Both the position numbers and the translations under genes were made by a program. The notes under the pieces are model-generated. The model ran no database searches. It was given only the letters and a program-made list of their open reading frames with translations, and was not told the origin of the DNA. Below, one piece after another: positions 9,578 to 17,493 of a DNA stretch of 64,000 nt (its first letter is position 1; every line of letters begins with the position of its first letter). This stretch comes from CAYNUJ01 sp964573255. GTDB lineage: Bacteria > Bacteroidota > Ignavibacteria > Ignavibacteriales > Melioribacteraceae. The stretch lies in NCBI GenBank assembly GCA_964573255.1, contig CAZNJB010000008.1, positions 33,711 to 97,710 on the forward strand, read 5' to 3'.

Positions 9578-10288
9578 TTAAGAGGTTATAATTTCAAGTT
9601 TATGTTTTCTTTCATTCCAATCCGGCATTGTTTCTTCCAAAAGTTTATAAAATTCTTTGCTATGATTATGATGCAAAATATGACACAACTCATGAATAAT
9701 TACATATTCAATACATTCTTTGGGAGCCTTTATCAATTCAATGTTCAATGTTAACATTCCTTTTTTGGAGAGACTTCCCCATCTCTTCTTCATTTTACGA
9801 ATTTTTAAAACCGGTTTTTCAATCATTGGCTGACGAAAACTTTTCCAGCACAAATCGTACAACTCATTAAACTTTTCCAAAGCTTTTTCATAATACCAAT
9901 TATAAAGAAGCTCTTTAATTTTAACTCTATCTTGTGTGTTTCTTATTGAAACAATAAAATATCCACGTTTTAAAGTTACGTTCTCTCTTAATTCGGTTTT
10001 TAGCTTCAAACGATATTGCCTTCCTAAATACAAATGCGTTTCTCCATTAAGAAATTGTTTTGGTGGTGTACGTGGTTCGAATTGTTTAAAGTAATCGATT
10101 TGTTTAATAATCCACCTTGCTCTAAAAACAATTTTTTCTTTGATTTTAATTTGCCCACAATTACGCGGAGCGGTAATAATTACCGAACTATCGGGATGAA
10201 CCGCTATTTCGAGAGTTTTCCGGTTTGAATAAATAACCGAATATTCAATTTTTCTGTTACCGTATTTTATCAATTTCTTTTTATTCAT
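9578..10288 (-). CDS. YgjP/SprT-type zinc metallopeptidase (DUF45) at a type I R-M locus
   Basis: The 236-residue product has the DUF45/YgjP layout: an N-terminal beta-rich part, then KMKKRWGSLSKKG (the family's conserved RWGSC-like stretch), then the zinc site HELCHILHHNHSKEFY, with HExxH and a third histidine. It is probably a cytoplasmic zinc hydrolase. Its ATG overlaps the hsdR stop by 4 bases, so it is translated with hsdR as the last gene of the operon. Homologues are often found beside hsdR, where their job is unknown. No nuclease or methylase motif is seen. The function here is therefore only the fold; substrate is open. Confidence 0.8.
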   Translation of the reverse strand: MNKKKLIKYGNRKIEYSVIYSNRKTLEIAVHPDSSVIITAPRNCGQIKIKEKIVFRARWIIKQIDYFKQFEPRTPPKQFLNGETHLYLGRQYRLKLKTELRENVTLKRGYFIVSIRNTQDRVKIKELLYNWYYEKALEKFNELYDLCWKSFRQPMIEKPVLKIRKMKKRWGSLSKKGMLTLNIELIKAPKECIEYVIIHELCHILHHNHSKEFYKLLEETMPDWNERKHKLEIITS

Positions 10289-13200
10289 TTGGTACTTCTA
10301 TGGCGCGCTACTCGAAGAACATCCTCAATTATATTATCAATTTGTTCAATACTCAAATCAACTCCCTTTTTCCCTTTAATCTCATCAAAGAGGTAATCGT
10401 CAATATCGTTCACAGCCGCTTTTTTGGCGTCTTCATCTTCCCAAAAATTTATCTTATCATGCTTCCTTAAAATGCTCTTCACTGCTAGTGAAATATCCGC
10501 AGAAATTTCTTCGGCAACCTCACTCGAAAGATTATGATTTTCAATTATTGGCTTAATCACTCCAAAAAACGCCATTGCGTCTTCGTTCGTTCTCAGTTTT
10601 GGGGGTAAGTCATCATGCTGTTTGGTTACGACTTTTTTCCTTAATTCCAAAACTGTTCTGAAATATTCAATATCTGATAATCTCTTTGCATTCCAATCGT
10701 CAATAGCCTGCTGAATCAGTTTGGAAAATTTTTGATAAAACGCAGGGTCTTCCTCCATCTTTTCGGTAATTACTTTTTTTACGGCATGAGCTATGGCATC
10801 TGCTTTTGAGGAAACTGTAGAGCCATAAACTTCTTGCGATTCTTTAACTACGTCAAATGCTTTTTCGTCAAAAATATTGACCGGTTCCGTAAGTTGTTTT
10901 ACTTCATTAGCTTGAATATGTGTATCGAGTAGTTTTTTTATTTTAGGTTCATAATCTTTGAAACTAATTGACTCCGCATAACGATATTTTACAGACGCCC
11001 TGAGATTAACGAATTTTTTCAAATCGTTTTTATATTCCTTAATCTTCTCTTCGGAAGTTTCCATCAAAAACTTATCCGAAGACAATGCAATCCCTAATGT
11101 TTTTCCATAGGCGAGAAGACGTTCGTAAAATTCGTCGCGCAACTCCTTGTCTGCTAAAAGTCTTTCATATTCTTCTTCATCGTAGGAATTTCTTACCGAC
11201 TTGAAAATATCCCACAGCTCAGAATGGCGAAGCGGAAGTTTTTCAATTTCTTCTCGAATGGAAGCGATAGTTCCGATAAGGTCTTCCTCGTCAAATTCTT
11301 TAAATTGCTCGTACATCGTAAGCGCCTTATCCAACTCACCCAAAATACCCGCATAATCGATTATATAACCGAAATCCTTGTTATCGTACAATCGGTTTAC
11401 CCGAGCAATTGCCTGAAGTAAATTGTGTTCTTTCAAAGCTGCAGTTAAGTAAAGAACCGTATTCCTCGGGGCATCGAATCCCGTTAATAATTTACTGACT
11501 ACAATCAGAATTTCCGGTTCATCGCCATATTTGAATTGGTTGATGATATTTTTATTATACTCCTTTTCGCTTCCATATCTTTTCATCATTTTTTGCCAAA
11601 ACTTTACCACTTCATCATTAGGCTCCTCTTCCACTTCTTCGAATCCTTCTCTCATATCAGGCGGAGAAATAATAATTTCGGAAGAAACATAACCGAATTC
11701 ATTTAAATACTTTTGATATTTAATTGCGGAAGCTTTATTAGGGGCGACCAACTGAGCCTTGAATCCGGTGCCTTTCCAATTCGCTCTGAAATGTTCGCTT
11801 ATATCGAAAGCCCTCATATAAATTACACGGTCGGTTTTGTTCAGCATTTCGGCTCGGGCGTATTTCTTCTTCAAGTCCGCTTTTTGTTTATCGGACAAAC
11901 CTTGCGTGTGTCTTTCGAACCATAAATCGATTGCCTCTTTATTTTGTGTAATCGATACATCCCTACCTTCGTAAAGCAGAGGAACAACTGCTTTATCCTC
12001 AACCGCTTGCCTTATTGAATAATGCGGCTCTATCAATCCGCCGAATTTTGCAAAGCTGTTTTTTTCTTTCTTCATCAGTGGAGTGCCGGTAAATCCAATG
12101 TAACAAGCATTGGGGAACATCTGCCGCATTCGAGCCGCTAAGGATTTGTAATTTGTTCGGTGGCTTTCGTCAACAAGCAGGAAGACGTCTGAAGATTCAT
12201 CGCGGAAATTTCGTGCATTTAATGCTTTATCAAATTTATGGATGAGAGTAGTGATAATGCTCGCTTTTTTGATGGACACCAACTCAAGGAGATCGCGTCC
12301 GGATTTTGCTTGTACGGGACTCAATCCGCAATCGATGAATGTATCGCTCAGTTGCTCATCAAGATCCGTCCTGTCCGTAACCAATACAATTCGGGGATTA
12401 ATCAGAGATTTATCCAACGCTAGATTTCTTGCAATCATTACCATTGTAAGGGATTTTCCCGAACCTTGAGTGTGAAATATAATTCCACCGCGCCTTACGC
12501 CTCTTTCATCGGTTTGTTTTACTCTTCTAATAGTTTCTTTAACAACAAAATACTGCTGATACCTGGCAATCTTTTTAATTCCCGCGTCAAAAACAATAAA
12601 TTTATGAGACAGTTCAATCAATCTTTCGGGGCGGCATAAACTGTATAATATTCTATCCTGTTCGGTTACCATTCTGCCGCTTTCTTCAATTTTGTCGAAA
12701 TACTCCTTTAAATTTTTATATTCTCCACTGAAAAGTTTTTCCTTTTCTATTTCATTCACGCTACGATTAACCAACTTTTCTATTTCACTTTCAACGTCTT
12801 CGAGCTCCCTCCAGACACTCCAAAACTTTTCCATTGCTCCAACTGTCGCATAGCGCCCTCTATTTTTATTAATACCTAGTAATATCTGAGCATAAATGAA
12901 TAATTTAGGTATGTATTCGTCGTTTTGATTGCGAATAGATTGACTTATTGCTTCCTCAACTTCAACATTCGGTGATTTGCATTCTATTACAGCAAAAGGA
13001 ATTCCGTTAACGAACAGAACAATATCGGGTCGGACGGTTTCGGCACTGCGCGTTCTTTCCACGTTGAATTCCGCCGTTACATGAAAAACGTTTCTCTCCC
13101 AATTCTGCCAGTCGATATATCTTAAATTGAAACTCTTCGATTCTCCTTCAATACTCTGCTCAAGCGCTGTACCCAGTGTCAGCAAATCATAAACCGATTC

Positions 13201-13488
13201 GTTGGTTTTCTGCAAACCGTTGTATTTAATGTTTTTCAGTTTCTGTATTGCCGTTTGGATATTCTCTTCGCTGAAAAGATATTCCTTCCCCTTAAACCGT
13301 ATTCTGTTTATCCTTTTTAACTGTTCCCTCAGAATATTCTCGAGCAGAACGTTGCTCTTTTTACCGAGCCTCTCCTTTAACGTTTCTCCCGGGGTTAAAT
13401 AATTATAGCCCATATTAATAAGAACCTGCAGCGCGGGAATTTGGGATAAATATTTTTCGTTGAATTGGAAAGAGCTATGAGTATTCAT
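10285..13488 (-). CDS. hsdR: Type I restriction endonuclease subunit R
   Basis: HsdR translocates DNA and cuts it far from unmethylated recognition sites. The 1067-residue product starts with a PD-(D/E)xK nuclease domain (D155, E169 and K171 in PDIVLFV and VIECKSP), followed by two RecA-like helicase domains with Walker A QGSGKS (341-346), a DESH box (440-443), and later motifs TGFDAPRNTVLYL and QAIARVNR, and ends in a helical C-terminal region that docks to HsdM/HsdS. Length is normal. It is separated from hsdS by the three CBASS genes, but the whole set is on one strand with almost no gaps: it starts 1 base after the E2 gene. Confidence 0.97.
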   Translation of the reverse strand: MNTHSSFQFNEKYLSQIPALQVLINMGYNYLTPGETLKERLGKKSNVLLENILREQLKRINRIRFKGKEYLFSEENIQTAIQKLKNIKYNGLQKTNESVYDLLTLGTALEQSIEGESKSFNLRYIDWQNWERNVFHVTAEFNVERTRSAETVRPDIVLFVNGIPFAVIECKSPNVEVEEAISQSIRNQNDEYIPKLFIYAQILLGINKNRGRYATVGAMEKFWSVWRELEDVESEIEKLVNRSVNEIEKEKLFSGEYKNLKEYFDKIEESGRMVTEQDRILYSLCRPERLIELSHKFIVFDAGIKKIARYQQYFVVKETIRRVKQTDERGVRRGGIIFHTQGSGKSLTMVMIARNLALDKSLINPRIVLVTDRTDLDEQLSDTFIDCGLSPVQAKSGRDLLELVSIKKASIITTLIHKFDKALNARNFRDESSDVFLLVDESHRTNYKSLAARMRQMFPNACYIGFTGTPLMKKEKNSFAKFGGLIEPHYSIRQAVEDKAVVPLLYEGRDVSITQNKEAIDLWFERHTQGLSDKQKADLKKKYARAEMLNKTDRVIYMRAFDISEHFRANWKGTGFKAQLVAPNKASAIKYQKYLNEFGYVSSEIIISPPDMREGFEEVEEEPNDEVVKFWQKMMKRYGSEKEYNKNIINQFKYGDEPEILIVVSKLLTGFDAPRNTVLYLTAALKEHNLLQAIARVNRLYDNKDFGYIIDYAGILGELDKALTMYEQFKEFDEEDLIGTIASIREEIEKLPLRHSELWDIFKSVRNSYDEEEYERLLADKELRDEFYERLLAYGKTLGIALSSDKFLMETSEEKIKEYKNDLKKFVNLRASVKYRYAESISFKDYEPKIKKLLDTHIQANEVKQLTEPVNIFDEKAFDVVKESQEVYGSTVSSKADAIAHAVKKVITEKMEEDPAFYQKFSKLIQQAIDDWNAKRLSDIEYFRTVLELRKKVVTKQHDDLPPKLRTNEDAMAFFGVIKPIIENHNLSSEVAEEISADISLAVKSILRKHDKINFWEDEDAKKAAVNDIDDYLFDEIKGKKGVDLSIEQIDNIIEDVLRVARHRSTK

Positions 13489-13489
13489 A

Positions 13490-14146
13490 TCATTTTCCTA
13501 ATTTTCTTGCTTGTTCTATGTACCATTCTTTATTTGCTAAATATCGATATTTTTCGAGTATATTCATATATGTACATATCATATATAAATTACCACAACC
13601 ACAAGGACATTTTTCAAAATGTGCATCGCCTCTATCCATTCCAAGTAATTCAAATGCTTTTATTATAGAAGATTTATCATTTAATTGCAGCATTTTTTTA
13701 TATTCAACTAAAAGCCCCTTTTCATAATGTCCAATCTCGTCGAAAGGAAACTTTTTTTTCTTATACTTTAGTTTATAGGTTAATCCATACAAGTACGGAA
13801 TTAAAACGTTTTCAATATAATTATTTATAGTATGTACTTTGTTTAGTTCCATCATAAGACGTAAAGGTACCCCTAAACAGATTTTGCCGTCTTTTTCAAT
13901 ATGTAAATTAACATCTGGTTTAACCGATTTATCTAACATATAAAAATCGGGCAATTCATTAGGAAATTTCTCTGGTATGATAATTTTTAGATCATAAGCA
14001 AATTCTAGCGTTTCTAGTTCTTTATATTTTACCTTGGCATTTATTTTGCCCTTAAATTCAAGTGTTGAACCAGTTATTGGAACTATCCTTAATTCCGGGT
14101 ATGCTTTCAATAAATTTAAAATATCCTCCTTGTCAACCTGACGCAA
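13490..14146 (-). CDS. CBASS E2-like conjugating protein (type II-short)
   Basis: This 218-residue protein looks like the stand-alone E2-fold protein of short type II CBASS systems, which modifies the CD-NTase and so primes it. Seen: an alpha-beta N-terminal domain with FPNELPDFY (residues 61-69) resembling the E2 proline region, then HIEKDGKICLG with Cys90 as the expected catalytic cysteine, then helices, then a cysteine cluster HFEKCPCGCGNLYMIC (177-191) that could bind zinc. Start: a TTG, chosen because a strong GGAGG lies 6 bases upstream; it immediately follows the CD-NTase stop (TAATTG). No E1/ThiF or JAB gene is present. Identification rests on motif plus neighbours; no structure-level check was possible. 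Confidence 0.78.
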   Translation of the reverse strand: MRQVDKEDILNLLKAYPELRIVPITGSTLEFKGKINAKVKYKELETLEFAYDLKIIIPEKFPNELPDFYMLDKSVKPDVNLHIEKDGKICLGVPLRLMMELNKVHTINNYIENVLIPYLYGLTYKLKYKKKKFPFDEIGHYEKGLLVEYKKMLQLNDKSSIIKAFELLGMDRGDAHFEKCPCGCGNLYMICTYMNILEKYRYLANKEWYIEQARKLGK

Positions 14147-15343
14147 TTATTCCTCCAACCAAGGTTCAATTGCCCTATCTATTTTTTTTGTCTTTGATTC
14201 CGTTATTATGGAAACCGGAACACCTAAACTTTTTCTAATAACTTCTTCATCCAAATTCACTCCTAATTTAATGATACATTGTTCTTTGAGCAGTCTAGAA
14301 TCATCAGTTGATAAAATTAATTCAAAGTCAGCCTTTGCACTTAATAACCAATAGTTGAAATTATCTTCCAATTTGAGATGTTTATATTTTTCATCATACC
14401 ATTTATCGGCAAAATCTTCACTTGGGTCAACAGGATTAGGAACTTTAGGTTTATTTGGATTAACTAAATTTCCCATTTCATTTAATATGTTCAAAATCGC
14501 TTCCGAAATCTCTGTGTCACCTCGATAAGCCTTGGCAGCTAATGTTGTTATTATTATTGAAATTGGTTTACTATCAGGATTGTCTTTATACATCAAATCT
14601 CTATGTCGTTTTAATAGTTGGATGGCTTGTTGCAAAGGTGTTTTCCATTTATATGTTGGTAATTCATCTATATTTGCTTTTTCCAACAATGCTCTTTTCT
14701 CGAGAAATTCTGGTGCTAGTTTCATTCTTGATTCGAACCATTTAGAATAACCTTGTGGATTACTTATTTTCCAGTCATTACAAATCTGAGAATATTTTGG
14801 ATGTCTATCGTCTGTAATCACAACTGTAAGGTCGGCAACCAATTCAGATAAATAATCATCTACACCTTCTCTTATTAATTCTTCTTTAATAGATATTCTT
14901 TTAGTTTCTTGTTCAGGTATGCAAGGAACTATATCAATATGAAAATTTAGTTCGTCCTTATATTCCAATCGCCAGCAGCGGTGCTTTGGTTCTAATTCCT
15001 CTTGTATATTTCTTGCTTTACGGTACTTTTCAAGTTCTGCTCCAATCAGTTCTTTAATTTCCTTTTGGGTTGAATTTTCTTTTGTCTTTCCAGTTTCTAA
15101 TTCACAAGCTAAATCTAAATCATAAGAATCTTCTCCTCCAATAGGTTTAATTGCAGTACCTAATCTGAACGAACCTTGAGAATAGATATGAGGTTTAAAG
15201 TCTTTGCAAACTGAATCCGGTCGTCCTAACCATTCTCCGATATCTTCATAACGGGTTTTGGCTTTTTCGTATGCTGTGTCAGGTAATTCTAAAGTGCTCA
15301 ACATTTCATTGAGAATAATATTTTTTTGCTTTTTGAGTGACAT
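14147..15343 (-). CDS. CBASS CD-NTase (cyclic oligonucleotide synthase)
   Basis: The protein is a DncV/cGAS-like nucleotidyltransferase expected to make a cyclic di- or trinucleotide on phage infection and thereby switch on the neighbouring phospholipase. Counting from an upstream ATG at 15355, the catalytic GS is at 61-62 (QGSFRLGT), the metal-binding D-x-D at 79/81 (DSYDLDLA) and the third aspartate at 141 (FHIDIVPC). The C-terminal half is helical (OAS1-C-like). I chose the ATG at 15343 because GGAG sits 6 bases before it; the first ATG overlaps the capV stop (TAATG) and has no ribosome site. The C terminus ends in WLEE, the tail that the E2-like partner could modify. The nucleotide product cannot be read from sequence. 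Confidence 0.88.
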   Translation of the reverse strand: MSLKKQKNIILNEMLSTLELPDTAYEKAKTRYEDIGEWLGRPDSVCKDFKPHIYSQGSFRLGTAIKPIGGEDSYDLDLACELETGKTKENSTQKEIKELIGAELEKYRKARNIQEELEPKHRCWRLEYKDELNFHIDIVPCIPEQETKRISIKEELIREGVDDYLSELVADLTVVITDDRHPKYSQICNDWKISNPQGYSKWFESRMKLAPEFLEKRALLEKANIDELPTYKWKTPLQQAIQLLKRHRDLMYKDNPDSKPISIIITTLAAKAYRGDTEISEAILNILNEMGNLVNPNKPKVPNPVDPSEDFADKWYDEKYKHLKLEDNFNYWLLSAKADFELILSTDDSRLLKEQCIIKLGVNLDEEVIRKSLGVPVSIITESKTKKIDRAIEPWLEE

Positions 15344-15354
15344 TTTATACTCCA

Positions 15355-16278
15355 TTAAATTATTTCAAAAAATCTTTTTATCTCCATAGTTCTATAAGTA
15401 AATTCTTTATCTGCTCTTGATATTAAATCATCAATTTGAGATAGCTCATCTAATGGGAGCTGTTTATCAGACTCAAAATCTATTCTAAGTATTTGCTCTT
15501 TATTTAACATTAATTGTAAATAATTATGTGTGGATTGAGACTGAAGGGATAGAATAAAGCCAATAAACTCTTTGTGCTTTAGCCCAGTTAAAAATCCCCA
15601 ATATTTATTATTAGAAACACCATAAGCGATTTTTGAATGTCCAGTTCCCAGACTCAAAATTTTTATATTATCAAAGTCAATATTAAGTCTTTTCTTTGCA
15701 TCAATTACTGCAGCAAGAGATGGATTATTTGCCCAGATACCACCGTCAGCTAATAAATATACATCAACTTTTAGGGGATCAAAGAATATTGGAGCCGAAC
15801 AAGATGCGGCAACAGCTTCATAAACAAAAATATTTTTATCACGGGTAAACTCATCTGAATACCCGGATTTGAAGACATGAACATTCCCATTACCAATGTC
15901 CGTTGCTGGCAACAGTAAAGGTGTTTTAATATCACCTAATTGAGTATCACCAAACTCTTCTTTTAAAGCTTCGATCAGTCCATCATTTTTGTAAATACTT
16001 ATGAAAGCAGGTTTAATAAATTTGGGTAATAATATATTTTCACAAATAAATATTTTATCTCCCTTCTCTTTATACAGTTTAATTATTTTTTTTATTGGTA
16101 TATTACAAGCTATTGCAGAAGCTATTATTGAACCGGTACTTGTTCCCGCTATCATGTCAAAATACTTATTGATATCAATTTTAAGTCTTTCTTGCAAGCA
16201 TTTCAGAATATGTGCTGGGAAAACCCCTCTGATTCCACCTCCATCAATAGCAAGAATATTAAAAGTTTTATTACCCAT
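15355..16278 (-). CDS. capV: CBASS effector: CapV-like patatin phospholipase
   Basis: This 307-residue patatin-family lipase is the probable effector that degrades membrane phospholipids once it binds the cyclic nucleotide, killing the infected cell. Visible are the oxyanion loop DGGGIRG (12-18), the nucleophile elbow GTSTG with Ser47, and the dyad aspartate D178 in ADGGIWANNP. Length and architecture match CapV of CBASS. It has a strong GAGGAGG site and its start overlaps the hsdS stop by 8 bases, so the CBASS module is read from the restriction operon's transcript. The C-terminal third has no other recognisable domain; it is where the nucleotide sensor would lie in characterised CapV. Symbol is by family. 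Confidence 0.88.
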   Translation of the reverse strand: MGNKTFNILAIDGGGIRGVFPAHILKCLQERLKIDINKYFDMIAGTSTGSIIASAIACNIPIKKIIKLYKEKGDKIFICENILLPKFIKPAFISIYKNDGLIEALKEEFGDTQLGDIKTPLLLPATDIGNGNVHVFKSGYSDEFTRDKNIFVYEAVAASCSAPIFFDPLKVDVYLLADGGIWANNPSLAAVIDAKKRLNIDFDNIKILSLGTGHSKIAYGVSNNKYWGFLTGLKHKEFIGFILSLQSQSTHNYLQLMLNKEQILRIDFESDKQLPLDELSQIDDLISRADKEFTYRTMEIKRFFEII

Positions 16279-17452
16279 TTTTATCCTCCTCGTTAACTTT
16301 CACCCTCCACTTCCCTGTCAACAACTTCTGCATTAAACCGCGTTTTTGTGTTTTATATGTTTCTAGCAATTCTTTTAGAATATCCATTTCTTTTTGAGCT
16401 TTATTTAGAATATCTGATATTTTTTCTTGTTCTTCTAATGGAGGATATGGAATCTTAACCGTTTCAAAATCTGGAAAACTTACTTGTTTTCCATCACGAA
16501 TTCCAATAATAGCAATTCTTAAATATTTTTTTATAAATATGTTGGTTTTAAAAAAAAATCTATAAAATTCGGAGTTAAGTGGTAGTTTATTTTTAAGCAC
16601 TGTATAAGCCGGACTTACAATTCCTTCGTAATTTGAATATTCAATTCCGCCTTGGAATGAACGCAAACTGATTACAAAATCGCCGGGTTCAACTAACTTA
16701 TAACCGGAAGTTGTTCCATTCGGTGACATAACTCTGCCTTCTAAATGAGAGCGTGGGATAACTCCTCTATCTTGAGTAACTGATAAAAGTTCTTTATTTG
16801 GGTGGTTTTTACTAGTATAGTTTTCAAATATTTCTTTAACTTTTTTATGCTCCCAATTTTCACAATTTTTGTCAATTAACTTTTGAACAATAGCGTTAAA
16901 CTGTCTCTCCTTCGCCTCAATCAGCCGCTCGGTTTTTTCGATTGCTTCGTCCCAAACGGAAAGGAGCGACGCGATGGCTTTTCTCTCCAATGCATTTTCA
17001 GGTATGATTATTTTCAGATTACTAACATCTTTGTTGTTTAATGCCGGATAATTTGACCCAACCACCAAACTATAAATTTGAGATTTAATTCTATTTGAAT
17101 ACAAATATTGATAAACATATCCCGAATCAGAAGAAACTTTAGGGGTCAAAACTGCAAACCCAGTTGAAGCAACAACATTATTTGCATCATCGTTAAATCG
17201 AAAATAACCCTCAAGATTTGGTCTAACTGTTGAAAATAGTATATCTCCCTTTGATACTATTCTTCTTGCTCTTGATGGTGCTTTCGAAAATTTTATCGTT
17301 GGAATGTTCTTATTTATTCTTCCTGAGTTAACATCCGACAAAGAAATATATTTAAATTCAAAGTCTTTTGGAGTATTGTCACCAAGGGTTTTTGAATTTA
17401 TTATTACGAGTTCGCTAAGCTTTATTTCCTTCCAACCTTTTCTTAATCTCAT
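16271..17452 (-). CDS. hsdS: Type I R-M specificity subunit (full-length HsdS)
   Basis: HsdS recognises the bipartite DNA target for both methylation and cutting. The 393-residue product has two target recognition domains (about 1-150 and 195-345), each followed by a conserved helical arm (IPENALERKAIASLLSVWDEAIEKTERLIEAK near 155-185; IPYPPLEEQEKISDILNKAQKEMD near 345-370). The C terminus carries QKRGLMQKLLTGKWRV, the usual HsdS ending. It starts 41 bases after the AlbA_2 gene and its stop overlaps the capV start. It is the functional partner of hsdM and hsdR despite not being adjacent to either. A second, half-length HsdS lies at the front of the same operon. Confidence 0.93.
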   Translation of the reverse strand: MRLRKGWKEIKLSELVIINSKTLGDNTPKDFEFKYISLSDVNSGRINKNIPTIKFSKAPSRARRIVSKGDILFSTVRPNLEGYFRFNDDANNVVASTGFAVLTPKVSSDSGYVYQYLYSNRIKSQIYSLVVGSNYPALNNKDVSNLKIIIPENALERKAIASLLSVWDEAIEKTERLIEAKERQFNAIVQKLIDKNCENWEHKKVKEIFENYTSKNHPNKELLSVTQDRGVIPRSHLEGRVMSPNGTTSGYKLVEPGDFVISLRSFQGGIEYSNYEGIVSPAYTVLKNKLPLNSEFYRFFFKTNIFIKKYLRIAIIGIRDGKQVSFPDFETVKIPYPPLEEQEKISDILNKAQKEMDILKELLETYKTQKRGLMQKLLTGKWRVKVNEEDKNG

Positions 17453-17493
17453 AATTACATTTAGACCTCTATTTTAAAAAATTCTTTGATTGA

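Noticed and set aside
13465..13727. Plus-strand frames over the hsdR/E2 border
   Set aside because: Shadows of genes on the other strand, with no start signals or recognisable domain.
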